Shown one piece after another: positions 22,871-31,577 of a stretch of 64,000 nt of DNA; the first letter of the stretch is position 1; every line of letters starts with the position of its first letter. The DNA is from Clostridiales bacterium. GTDB taxonomy: Bacteria > Bacillota > Clostridia > Oscillospirales > Acutalibacteraceae. The notes below the pieces were generated by a model. That model made no database searches, was not told the origin of the DNA, and saw only the letters and a program-made list of their open reading frames with translations. The translations under genes and the position numbers were made by a program. The stretch covers positions 1-64,000 of the forward strand of contig DULI01000007.1 in NCBI GenBank assembly GCA_012840445.1, given 5' to 3'.

Positions 22871-24154
22871 TTATAACCTCACTTCCACCGAGTTGGCGTG
22901 GGCGGTAAGCCCCTCCTGCAGGGCGATGTTGACTATATCCTTTGCCGCCGCTTTTAGCGCCTTTTCGGGGTAGTATATAAAACTGCTCTTTTTTATGAAG
23001 CTGTCTACCGACAGCGGCGAAAAGAACCGGGCGGTGCCGCTTGTGGGCAGCACGTGGTTGGGGCCTGCGTAGTAGTCACCAAGTGCCTCTGGTGAATAAT
23101 TTCCAAGGAAAACCGAACCGGCGTTGTCGGCTCTACCTATGTATTCAAGTGGGTTTTCGACGCATATTTCCAGGTGCTCGGGTGCAACTTCGTTGGCGAT
23201 TTCAAAGGCCTTGTCTAATGAATCGCATACAATGATTGCGCCAAAGTCCGCAAGGGCTTTTTGAATAATTTCCTTTCTTGACAGCCTTTCTACCTGTATT
23301 TCAAGTTCTTTAACTGTGGCTTTGGCAATCTCCTTATCTGTTGTGACCAAAATTGAGGAGGCAAGCACGTCGTGTTCCGCCTGGGACATTAAATCGGCGG
23401 CTAAAAATTTAGGATTGGCCGTGTGGTCGGCGATTATGAGGATTTCGCTGGGGCCCGCAATCATGTCTATGTCTACGACGCCGTACAACAGCTTTTTGGC
23501 GGTTGCGACATAGATATTGCCTGGGCCTACGATTTTGTCGACCTTTGGGATGGTTTCTGTACCATATGCCAATGCTGCTACCGCCTGTGCGCCGCCGACC
23601 ATGTAGACGCAGTCAACTCCCGCAATAAAAGCGGCCGCCAGAATTTCGTTGTTCTCGCTGCCAGTTTTGGAAGGCGGTGTAACCATGATAATTTCCTCAA
23701 CGCCTGCGATTTTGGCGGGAATGGCATTCATAAGTACCGAGGAAGGGTATGCGGCGGTACCACCCGGGACATATATTCCAGCCCTTTTAAGGGCGCGCAC
23801 ACGCTGGCCCAAAATCACACCGTCGGGACGGGTGTTGACAAACCCGTTCTGCTTTTGCATTTTGTGATATTCTTCGATATTTTTCGCTGCCCTTTCTAAG
23901 GCATCGATAAACTCAGGGTCACATTTTTCTATAAACTGTTTAAGTTCATCTTTTGAATATTTTAATTTTTGCGGGATAGTGCCGTCGAATTTCTTTGTGT
24001 ATCCCAGCGCAGCATTGTCGCCGTTGGTTTTAACGTTTTCAATAATATCGGAGACAACCTGTGTGACCTTTGCATCGGTTTCGGCACTGCGTTTTTTAAG
24101 CTGGCCGAGCAGTTCTATTTCCTGCCTTCCGTCGGCATATGTAATATTTATCAT
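22871..24154 (-). CDS. hisD: Histidinol dehydrogenase
   Basis: HisD oxidises histidinol twice to histidine with NAD and zinc. The 427-residue protein shows the motifs YVPGGTAAYPSSVLM, VDKIVGPGNIYV, DMIAGPSEILI and SQAEHDVLA, and the C-terminal ALGDYYAGPNHVLPT with zinc ligands. I chose ATG at 24154 because GGAGG precedes it by 6 bases; the upstream TTG overlaps this site. It is unusual for hisC to follow hisD directly, but this occurs in clostridia. Confidence 0.95.
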   Translation of the reverse strand: MINITYADGRQEIELLGQLKKRSAETDAKVTQVVSDIIENVKTNGDNAALGYTKKFDGTIPQKLKYSKDELKQFIEKCDPEFIDALERAAKNIEEYHKMQKQNGFVNTRPDGVILGQRVRALKRAGIYVPGGTAAYPSSVLMNAIPAKIAGVEEIIMVTPPSKTGSENNEILAAAFIAGVDCVYMVGGAQAVAALAYGTETIPKVDKIVGPGNIYVATAKKLLYGVVDIDMIAGPSEILIIADHTANPKFLAADLMSQAEHDVLASSILVTTDKEIAKATVKELEIQVERLSRKEIIQKALADFGAIIVCDSLDKAFEIANEVAPEHLEICVENPLEYIGRADNAGSVFLGNYSPEALGDYYAGPNHVLPTSGTARFFSPLSVDSFIKKSSFIYYPEKALKAAAKDIVNIALQEGLTAHANSVEVRL

Positions 24155-24166
24155 AACATCCTCCAA

Positions 24167-24787
24167 TTATATAGCCTTTTCCATTTGTGAAATAAAGTTT
24201 TCTATTTCGGTTTTGCGAAGTTTGAGGCTTGCGACATTGACGATTACCCTTGCCGATATGGGCGTTATGGTTTCTATTATCTCAAGCCCGTTTTCGCGAA
24301 GGGTATTACCGGTTTCCACAAGGTCGACAATGCCCTCTGAAAGATTAAGTAGAGGTGCCAGTTCCACCGAACCTTCGATTTTTATTATCTTTACATCCAT
24401 ACCCTTTTGCTCGAAAAATGCTCGCGCGACATTGGGATATTTTGTTGCGACGGTTTTTACTGAATAGCCCGAGTAAAAATCAAAGCCTTTTGGGCCTGCC
24501 AGTGCAAACACGCATTTCCCGATATTAAGGTCCAACATTTCGTAAAAGCTGCCGGGATATTCTAAAATGGTATCCTTTCCGACAATTCCTATGTCACACA
24601 CGCCATGCTCGATATATGTAATGACATCAGCAGCCTTTGCAAGGACCGCTTCGTATCCCGACAGGGGAAGTATTAACCTTCGCCCCTTGTTTTTAAGCTC
24701 TGATGTGTCAAGCTGCATTTTATCGAATATTTTTATGGTTTCCTTTTCAAGCCTGCCCTTTGTAAGGGCGATTCTAATAGGTCTCAC
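24167..24787 (-). CDS. hisG: ATP phosphoribosyltransferase, short form
   Basis: HisG catalyses the first step of the pathway. The 206-residue protein is the short form without the C-terminal allosteric domain, so it needs the HisZ subunit encoded just upstream. Recognisable parts are IALTKGRLEKETI at the N terminus, DIGIVGKDTI, and the phosphoribosyl loop in IVDLVETGNTLRENGL. It is the enzyme usually subject to histidine feedback through HisZ. Confidence 0.95.
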   Translation of the reverse strand: MRPIRIALTKGRLEKETIKIFDKMQLDTSELKNKGRRLILPLSGYEAVLAKAADVITYIEHGVCDIGIVGKDTILEYPGSFYEMLDLNIGKCVFALAGPKGFDFYSGYSVKTVATKYPNVARAFFEQKGMDVKIIKIEGSVELAPLLNLSEGIVDLVETGNTLRENGLEIIETITPISARVIVNVASLKLRKTEIENFISQMEKAI

Positions 24788-24805
24788 TGCTATCCACCTT
24801 TTGAA

Positions 24806-25996
24806 TTAAACTAAATCGAATATTTCGCAGTTTTCACCGATTACCGCAATGCGGCTGGCTTTTCTTATGTTTGCCTGTTTTATGGCTGACTCTTTGCTAT
24901 CAAAGGGCAGCAGTTCGCAGATGGTTCCCTTGTTTATCTGCTCTTCCATAAACCTTATTGCCTTAATCTCATATGATGGCAGTGCAAAAACCAGCATATC
25001 TGGGTTTTTAACGCCGATTCCTTTGGATTTTGAAAGCAATACGCCTGTCAGCGCATTTAAATCGATCGCAAAGCCGGTGGCAGGCAAATCACAGCCGAAT
25101 TCCGAAAGCAGACTGTCATATCGTCCGCCCGACACCACCATGTCGCCCGAACCCATGATGTAGCCGCGGAAAACCGTGCCGGTATAGTAGTTATTGCGGT
25201 GCACAAGCCCGAGATCAAGGTAAATTTTGTCCTGAAGCTCAGCATTAAGACTGTCATAAAGTTTATATAGAAAACCAAGCTCTTCTGAGGCTAAATCGCC
25301 AAAGATTTCGAGTGCCGTATCAAGTATTTCCCGCCCCCCAAATAATTTGGGAAGCTCTTTTATTGCTTTTACCATGGGTTCAGGATAGGTTTTAAGTTTG
25401 TTTTCAAGGGCATTGTAATTTTTGGTTTCGATATATATCCTTATTTCCTCTTTGGAGTCGCTGTCAATATTCAATCGGTCGATAAGCTTTTTGAAGATGC
25501 CTGCATGGCCTATCTCGATTTTATAATCAAAAAGCCCGCACTGCTCAATCGCCCTTGCGGCGGTGATGATGACCTCAAGGTCGGACAAAAGCCCATTAAG
25601 CCCAATAAGCTCTATCCCCGCCTGGGCAATATCGTTGCTGCGCCCTTTGTACCCAGGATTTTGGCGGAAAACGTCCTGAATATAATAAAGCCTTATTGGC
25701 AGCGGCGCTCCCTTAAGGCGGGTGGAGGCAAGGCGGGCGATAGGCATGGTCATATCGGGCCGCAGCACAAGAATACGCCCTGTGTTGTCACAGAGCTTAT
25801 ACATATCCTCCTGTTTAAAATGGGCGCTTTCTAGTGTGAACAGATCGAAATACTCCAGAACAGGGGTTTTAACCTCGTAATATCCCCTGCTTGAAAACAT
25901 TTCTGAGAGTGTGTTTTTGACAAAGTTAAAGGTTTCGCATTCGTCGAACATTAAATCGCGGGTACCTTCGGGTGTTTTGAAGGTGAATTTGTCCAT
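24806..25996 (-). CDS. hisZ: ATP phosphoribosyltransferase regulatory subunit HisZ
   Basis: HisZ is a class II histidyl-tRNA synthetase paralogue that forms the active octamer with short HisG and senses histidine. Class II motifs remain as PEGTRDLMFDE (N terminus) and LRPDMTMPIARL. FRQNPGYKGRSNDIAQAGIE follows, and the C-terminal part lacks a full anticodon-binding domain. It heads the his operon. I chose ATG at 25996, preceded by GAAAG; a TTG at 26005 is also in frame. A leader of about 50 bases separates it from the promoter and operator at 26033-26081. Confidence 0.94.
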   Translation of the reverse strand: MDKFTFKTPEGTRDLMFDECETFNFVKNTLSEMFSSRGYYEVKTPVLEYFDLFTLESAHFKQEDMYKLCDNTGRILVLRPDMTMPIARLASTRLKGAPLPIRLYYIQDVFRQNPGYKGRSNDIAQAGIELIGLNGLLSDLEVIITAARAIEQCGLFDYKIEIGHAGIFKKLIDRLNIDSDSKEEIRIYIETKNYNALENKLKTYPEPMVKAIKELPKLFGGREILDTALEIFGDLASEELGFLYKLYDSLNAELQDKIYLDLGLVHRNNYYTGTVFRGYIMGSGDMVVSGGRYDSLLSEFGCDLPATGFAIDLNALTGVLLSKSKGIGVKNPDMLVFALPSYEIKAIRFMEEQINKGTICELLPFDSKESAIKQANIRKASRIAVIGENCEIFDLV

Positions 25997-26032
25997 AAAT
26001 ATCAATCTTTCAGTATATTTGCTTTACCGTAG

Positions 26033-26062
26033 TAGCATGGTAGCATGGTAGTATGGTAGCAC
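26033..26062. promoter_or_regulatory. Tandem 8-bp operator over the his promoter
   Basis: Three full direct repeats, TAGCATGG (26033-26040), TAGCATGG (26041-26048) and TAGTATGG (26049-26056), are followed by the partial copy TAGCAC. The array covers the -10 box and the predicted start of the his transcript. This is a classic place for a repressor. A TrpR-family regulator called HisR/YerC has been proposed by comparative genomics for Firmicutes his operons and is a candidate, but that link is inference. Confidence 0.65.
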
Positions 26063-26081
26063 ACAAAATTAGAATTGTCAA
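26053..26081 (-). promoter_or_regulatory. his operon promoter
   Basis: A perfect TTGACA (26076-26081) and TACCAT (26053-26058) stand 17 bases apart on the minus strand. The -10 box is made of the tandem repeat sequence itself. The leader is about 50 bases, which excludes a T-box. Confidence 0.65.
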
Positions 26082-26116
26082 TAGTTTTGGTAAAAATAGT
26101 ATATGCTTTTATTTAA

Positions 26117-26146
26117 ACAAAAAACCGGCGCACCATTGCGCCGGTT
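26117..26146 (-). terminator. Terminator after polC
   Basis: ACCGGCGCA (26124-26132) pairs with TGCGCCGGT (26137-26145) around a 4-base loop, with six T residues following on the minus strand. It ends the rpsB-to-polC gene block. Confidence 0.9.
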
Positions 26147-26148
26147 GA

Positions 26149-29100
26149 TTACAGAAAACTCATCTGATTGGATTCGGGCAGAAAATCAAGTGCGCCCACC
26201 TCGTCCAGGGCTTCTATTACGGTTTTGGGAAGCCCTGTTGCCATCTGGAGTTCCTCTTTGGAAAGGAAGTTTTTGCCCGCGGCCTCCTGCAAGGCAATGG
26301 CCGCGTTTTCGCCGACTCCGTTGAGCGAGCCGAAGGGGACGCGGATTTTGCCGTCTTCCACAAGGTATTTATAGGCATGGGATTTTTTAAGGTCTACCGG
26401 CAAAAACTCTATGCCTCGTGCCATGGCCTCGTTAAAGATTAAAAGATTGGACAGGACGGCCTGCTCTTTGGCGGTTGCCTCTTTTCCCTTTGCCAAAATT
26501 TCATTGATACGCTTTTTTACCGCCGCGCGGCCGCCAAGCACGGTTCTGATTTCGACATCTTCGCCGCGCACCGAGAAATAGGCGCTGTAATACTCAACAG
26601 GTCTGTGTACCTTGTACCAGCCAAGTCGCAGTGTGGAAATCATATATGCGGCGGCGTGAGCCTTGGGGAACATGTATTTTATCTTCATGCAGGATTCTAT
26701 GTACCATTCGGGGACGCCGTGCTGGCGCATTACCTCCTGCAGCTCTTCGGTAAGCAGTTTTGGCGCTTTGCCCTTTCTGACTATTTCCATTATGTTGAAG
26801 GCGGTTTTGGCTTCCACGCCTTTGTGCATAAGGTAGGTCATGATGCTGTCGCGCGTACCGATAACATCGGATATGGTGCAGACGCCGTTTCTAATAAGCT
26901 CCTGGGCATTGCCTATCCACACATCCGTACCGTGGGACAAGCCGGACACCTGCAATAGGTCCGAAAAGTTTTTGGGTTTGGTTTCTATCAGCATTTCGCG
27001 CACGAAATTCGTGCCAACCTCCGGCAGTGAATAGGTGCCGGTCTGGGAATAGATTTCCTCCGGCTCGACACCAAGCGCCTTAGTGGAAGTAAACAGGCTC
27101 ATGACATCCGGGTCGGACATGGGCACTTCCTTTACCGGAATTCCGGTGTATTCCTCCAAATACTTGTATATTGTGGGAACATCGTGTCCTAGGATGTCGA
27201 GCTTTAATATTGTATCGTGGATGGAATGGAAATCAAAATGTGTTGTAATGGTGTTGGATGATGTGTCATCGGCGGGATATTGGACGGGGCAAAAATCGTA
27301 CACTTCATAGCCCTGGGGGACTACAACCATTCCGCCGGGGTGCTGGCCGGTGGTGCGCTTTACCTTGGCTTTATACAGCTCGGTCGCAAGCCTTTCGCAC
27401 TCTGCCTTGTTTATGTGGATTCCCTTTTCGGCGGCATATTTTTTTACAAAGCCGAAGGCGGTTTTCTCGGCAACGGTGGAAATTGTGCCCGCTTTGAAGC
27501 AGTTTGAAGGGCCGAAAAGTGTTTCGGTAAACTGATGGGCTTTTAGCTGGTATTCACCCGAGAAATTAAGATCTATGTCCGGCACCTTGTCGCCGTCAAA
27601 GCCGAGGAATGTTTCAAAAGGTATGTCGTGCCCATCGCGGTTAAGGGGCGTGCCACACTTCGGGCAGCTTTTTTCGGGCAGGTCAAAGCCGGAGCCTATG
27701 CTTCCGTCCTCAAAAAACTCGCTGTATTTGCAATTTGGGCAGACATAGTGCGGCACCATAGGGTTTACTTCGGAAATGCCCGCCATTGTTGCCACAAAGG
27801 AGGAGCCAACCGAACCCCTTGAACCCACAAGGTATCCGTTGGTCTCGGAGTCCTCAACAAGCTTTTGGGCTATGACATACATAACCGCAAAACCGTGTTT
27901 GATGATGGAGTTAAGCTCCTTTTCAAGCCGCTTTTCGACTATTTCTGGCAAAGGGTCGCCGTATATTTCTTTTGCCCGCCTGATTGCGGTTTCGCGTAGC
28001 AGTTCGTCCGCCCCCTCGATTGACGGGGGATAGTTACCGTCGGGTATCGGCTTTACATCTTCGATCATATCGGCAATTTTATTTGTGTTTTCCACTACCA
28101 CTTCATGAGCCCTGTCGCCTAAATACTCAAAATCCGCAAGCATTTCTTCGGTGGTTTTGAAATATAGCGGCGGCTGGCTGTCGGCGTCCTTGTAGCCCTG
28201 GCCTGCCATGAGTATTCTTCGCAGCACCTCGTCGCGCTCGTTTAAAAAATGGACGTCACCTGTTGCAACAACAGGTATGTTGAGCTCGTCTCCGAGCTTT
28301 AAAATTGTTTTGTTTATTTCAATCAGCTGCTGTTTGTCCTTAACAACATCGCTGCGGATTAAAAACTCATTGTTGCCAATAGGCTGGATTTCAAGATAAT
28401 CATAAAACTTGGCGATTTCAAGCAAATCGTCCCAGCTGTACCCGCTCGATACAGCCCTGAAAACTTCGCCTGACTCGCAGGCGCTGCCGATAATCAGCCC
28501 TTCCCTGTGCTGTAATAGCATACTTTTGGTTATTATGGGCTTTTTGTAAAAGTTGTGTAAATGGGAGTGAGATATCAGTTTATATAAGTTTTTAAGCCCC
28601 GTCTGGTTTTTGACCAGAATTACCATGTGGTATTTGTTAAGTTTCTTTACATCGCCGCCTGTAAGGGCAGTGTTTATCTCGCCCACGGTTTTGCAGCTGG
28701 TTTTTTCCTGCAGCATTTCGACAAACCGAAGGAATATTTCGGCCAAAATTGCCGCATCGTCGGTTGCCCTATGGTGGTTAAATTCACCCAAATTCAAGGC
28801 AGCAGCCACGTTGTCAAGCCTATGCTTATTAAGGTCGGGCATCAGCGCCCTTGACATGATTACGGTATCTATGTATACGGGCTTAAAATCGTACCCGCAG
28901 CGCTCACATGCCGCATGAATAAATGAAACATCAAATGTGGCGTTGTGCGCCACAAGAACCGAGCCTTTGGTGAATTCCAGGAATTTTGCCACCGCTTCGG
29001 ACTCGGTGGGCGCGTCTTTCACCATCTGGTCGGTAATGCCTGTAAGTTCGACAATCCTTTGCGGAATGGGCATTTGTGGGTTTACAAAGGTGCTGAACCA

Positions 29101-30447
29101 GTCGGTTATTTTGCCGTTGGAGATTTTGACCGCGCCGATCTCGGTCAGGCGGTCGGTTTTAGCGGAAAGCCCAGTGGTTTCAACATCAAATACCACAAAA
29201 TCGCCGCTTAAAGGCATGTCCGATTTGCCCTTGACTGCGGGAATTAAATCGTTGGCGTAATATGCCTCTACTCCGTAAATAACCTTAAATTCCCCGCCGC
29301 TTTTTCTGATTTCCTTTACCGTATTCATGGCCTCAGGGAAAGCCTGAACCACGCCGTGGTCGGTTATTGCCACCGCCTTGTGTCCCCATTCGTATGCCCT
29401 GCGAATTAGATTGGAAGCGGGGATCAGCCCGTCCATTGCCGACATATTTGTATGGGCGTGGAGTTCAACACGCTTGACTGGGGCGTTATCAGACTTTATG
29501 TATTTATCAAGTATGGAAATATCGGTTGGTTTTATTATGTAGTCCTTTTCCCACTGGTCCAATACTATGTTTCCACGTACCAGCACGCAGACTCCAGCGT
29601 CAAGGGGTTCCATCCTTTTCAGAAGATTCTGGTCACCGTACTGCTTTACCTTGTAGCTGCTTGTATAGTCGGTCGCCAAAAACTCTATGCGGTACCAGTT
29701 GCCGTTCTGGGTGGGCTTGCGTTCTATGAAAAATATTTCGCCCCAGAATACAACCTCCCCCATGTCGGGGGTGACATCTTTTAAGGGTATCGGCCATTCC
29801 TTTATCTGCCTGCCCATTATGGGCTTTGCGCTTGACAAATACACCGGAAGCCCGTCCTCCGGTTTTTCCTGTTTTGTGACGGTACCAGTATTGCTTTTCT
29901 TCGGTTTTGCTTTTTTTGCCGGTTTAGGCTGTTGGGGCGTTTCTATATTTTCGATATTTTTTATTTCAATATCCTCCAACTGACCGGCAAATTCTATTTC
30001 TATTTCTCTGCTAAACCGTTGTTTTACAATTGATTTAAAGCGTTTTACAAAATCGGTATTTATTATTGAATTGAAGCCACCATATTTTAAGGTTATGGTA
30101 AGGTTATCTCCTTCCAACAAAAAGTCGGCATCATTAAAAAAGCCGTTTAAAACTGCATTGCTTTTGCGGAGATATTCGCACAGTTCCTTTGCATACCTAA
30201 CACTAAAGCTGCCAGCAGGAAAGCAAGGCTCGATTTCCACTGAGTTCAGGTTCAACTGCTGCTGTATCTGCTCTTTTACGCTGCTTAAAATCTTTATGCT
30301 GACAGCATTGTCAAAATTTACCTTAACATATATGCTTCTCTTTGCTTTGTCGGCCTTAAAAAGGGTTACCTCGCCGTCACAGAGTTTTGTTTTTGTGCCT
30401 TCATCCAAATAATCCCCGAAGATTTGCAAAAATCCCGGACGAGACAT
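26149..30447 (-). CDS. polC: DNA polymerase III alpha subunit, PolC type
   Basis: PolC is the replicative polymerase of low-GC Gram-positive bacteria with a built-in proofreading exonuclease. The 1432 residues show an N-terminal domain and OB fold (about 225-325) and a split PHP domain beginning RVELHAHTNMSAMDG. A DnaQ-like exonuclease is inserted at about 418-590 (FVVFDVETTGLS). A zinc finger with two CPxC pairs follows (about 900-950), then the polymerase core with catalytic aspartates in PDIDLNFSG. The length is standard. It starts directly after the ispG stop, preceded by GGAAGGTG. It is the last gene of a block otherwise devoted to isoprenoid, lipid and translation functions, as in Bacillus. 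Confidence 0.97.
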   Translation of the reverse strand: MSRPGFLQIFGDYLDEGTKTKLCDGEVTLFKADKAKRSIYVKVNFDNAVSIKILSSVKEQIQQQLNLNSVEIEPCFPAGSFSVRYAKELCEYLRKSNAVLNGFFNDADFLLEGDNLTITLKYGGFNSIINTDFVKRFKSIVKQRFSREIEIEFAGQLEDIEIKNIENIETPQQPKPAKKAKPKKSNTGTVTKQEKPEDGLPVYLSSAKPIMGRQIKEWPIPLKDVTPDMGEVVFWGEIFFIERKPTQNGNWYRIEFLATDYTSSYKVKQYGDQNLLKRMEPLDAGVCVLVRGNIVLDQWEKDYIIKPTDISILDKYIKSDNAPVKRVELHAHTNMSAMDGLIPASNLIRRAYEWGHKAVAITDHGVVQAFPEAMNTVKEIRKSGGEFKVIYGVEAYYANDLIPAVKGKSDMPLSGDFVVFDVETTGLSAKTDRLTEIGAVKISNGKITDWFSTFVNPQMPIPQRIVELTGITDQMVKDAPTESEAVAKFLEFTKGSVLVAHNATFDVSFIHAACERCGYDFKPVYIDTVIMSRALMPDLNKHRLDNVAAALNLGEFNHHRATDDAAILAEIFLRFVEMLQEKTSCKTVGEINTALTGGDVKKLNKYHMVILVKNQTGLKNLYKLISHSHLHNFYKKPIITKSMLLQHREGLIIGSACESGEVFRAVSSGYSWDDLLEIAKFYDYLEIQPIGNNEFLIRSDVVKDKQQLIEINKTILKLGDELNIPVVATGDVHFLNERDEVLRRILMAGQGYKDADSQPPLYFKTTEEMLADFEYLGDRAHEVVVENTNKIADMIEDVKPIPDGNYPPSIEGADELLRETAIRRAKEIYGDPLPEIVEKRLEKELNSIIKHGFAVMYVIAQKLVEDSETNGYLVGSRGSVGSSFVATMAGISEVNPMVPHYVCPNCKYSEFFEDGSIGSGFDLPEKSCPKCGTPLNRDGHDIPFETFLGFDGDKVPDIDLNFSGEYQLKAHQFTETLFGPSNCFKAGTISTVAEKTAFGFVKKYAAEKGIHINKAECERLATELYKAKVKRTTGQHPGGMVVVPQGYEVYDFCPVQYPADDTSSNTITTHFDFHSIHDTILKLDILGHDVPTIYKYLEEYTGIPVKEVPMSDPDVMSLFTSTKALGVEPEEIYSQTGTYSLPEVGTNFVREMLIETKPKNFSDLLQVSGLSHGTDVWIGNAQELIRNGVCTISDVIGTRDSIMTYLMHKGVEAKTAFNIMEIVRKGKAPKLLTEELQEVMRQHGVPEWYIESCMKIKYMFPKAHAAAYMISTLRLGWYKVHRPVEYYSAYFSVRGEDVEIRTVLGGRAAVKKRINEILAKGKEATAKEQAVLSNLLIFNEAMARGIEFLPVDLKKSHAYKYLVEDGKIRVPFGSLNGVGENAAIALQEAAGKNFLSKEELQMATGLPKTVIEALDEVGALDFLPESNQMSFL

Positions 30448-31530
30448 CTATTCCACACCTTCCTGAAAATCCATCTGCTCAATTTCCCTGATAAGCTCAT
30501 CCAGCAGCCTGTCCTCGTCTACCCTTCGTAGGATACGTCCCTTTTTTATAATCAGCCCAAAGCCGTCGCCGCCGGCAATGCCAATATCGGCAGCCTTTGC
30601 CTCGCCCGGGCCGTTGACCGCACAGCCCATTATGGCGACAGTTATGGGTTTGTTTATAGCTTTAAGCCTCTCCTCCGCCCTTTTGGCAAGCTCGATTAAG
30701 TTGATTTTTGTTCTTCCGCAGGTGGGGCAGGAGACAATCCTAATTCCATCTTTTCTTAATCCTATTGCGCGAAGCAGGTCTATTGCCGCCCTGACTTCCT
30801 TTTCGGGGTCGTCGGTTAAGGATATGCGGATTGTATCGCCAATACCTCTTAACAGCAGGCCGCCGATTCCCGCGGCGGATTTTATAATCCCCATGCGCTC
30901 GGTGCCCGCCTCGGTAACGCCAAGGTGAAGCGGGTATCTGGTTTTCTGGGCGGCAAGCTCGTAAGCTTTGTACATGGTCTGAACATCAGAGGCTTTAAGG
31001 GATAGCACAATATTGTCAAAGTCAAATTTTTCAAGAAGCGCAATATGGTAAAGCCCACTTTCCACCAGCGCTTCGGCGCAGGGCGATCCGTATTTCGCAA
31101 GGATATGCTTTTCGAGCGATCCGGAATTTACCCCGATTCTTATAGGGATATTTTTGGATTTGCAGGCAGCAACCACAGCCTTAATCCTGTCTTCACTACC
31201 AATATTGCCGGGGTTTATGCGGATTTTATCGATTCCCGCGGCAACACTTTCTATTGCGAGCCTGTAATCAAAGTGAATATCTGCGACAAGGGGCACCGAT
31301 ACTTCGTTCTTGAGCCGTTCTATTAGCGCAACACTGTCTTTATTTGGAATTGCCAGCCTAATTATCTCGCAGCCTGCCACCTGCAGGCGTTTTGCCTGGC
31401 TAATGTTGGCGTTAATATCATCGGGCGGGCAGTTGAGCATTGACTGTACAGAAACGGGTGCGCCGCCGCCGATTTTTATATTTCCGACAGTGACCTGCTT
31501 TGTATCGGTCCTGTAAAACACTGTATTCAC
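30448..31530 (-). CDS. ispG: 4-hydroxy-3-methylbut-2-enyl-diphosphate synthase
   Basis: IspG (GcpE) performs the penultimate step of the non-mevalonate isoprenoid pathway, using a 4Fe-4S cluster. The 360-residue protein has a TIM barrel (PLVADIHFDYRLA, KIRINPGNIG) and a C-terminal iron-sulfur domain with SCPTCGRT and MGCAVNGPGEA carrying the cluster ligands. It sits between rseP and polC where Bacillus subtilis has proS. A hairpin without T-run lies between it and rseP. Dxr, earlier in the same block, acts in the same pathway. Confidence 0.96.
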   Translation of the reverse strand: MNTVFYRTDTKQVTVGNIKIGGGAPVSVQSMLNCPPDDINANISQAKRLQVAGCEIIRLAIPNKDSVALIERLKNEVSVPLVADIHFDYRLAIESVAAGIDKIRINPGNIGSEDRIKAVVAACKSKNIPIRIGVNSGSLEKHILAKYGSPCAEALVESGLYHIALLEKFDFDNIVLSLKASDVQTMYKAYELAAQKTRYPLHLGVTEAGTERMGIIKSAAGIGGLLLRGIGDTIRISLTDDPEKEVRAAIDLLRAIGLRKDGIRIVSCPTCGRTKINLIELAKRAEERLKAINKPITVAIMGCAVNGPGEAKAADIGIAGGDGFGLIIKKGRILRRVDEDRLLDELIREIEQMDFQEGVE

Positions 31531-31544
31531 CCCTTGCTATAAAT

Positions 31545-31574
31545 TACAGCCGCAGCCTTTCATGACTGCGGCAA
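31545..31574 (-). other. Intergenic hairpin between rseP and ispG
   Basis: GCCGCAG (31549-31555) pairs with CTGCGGC (31566-31572). No T-run follows on the minus strand, so it is not a typical terminator. It may be an RNA processing or stability element. Confidence 0.4.
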
Positions 31575-31577
31575 GAT

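Noticed and set aside
26033-26062. CRISPR array or minisatellite reading of the TAGYATGG repeats
   Set aside because: Units are 8 bases with no spacers and coincide exactly with a promoter, so an operator is the better explanation.
30071-30412. Open frames antisense to polC and other large genes
   Set aside because: They follow the codon structure of the real gene on the other strand and show no ribosome-binding site or recognisable domain.
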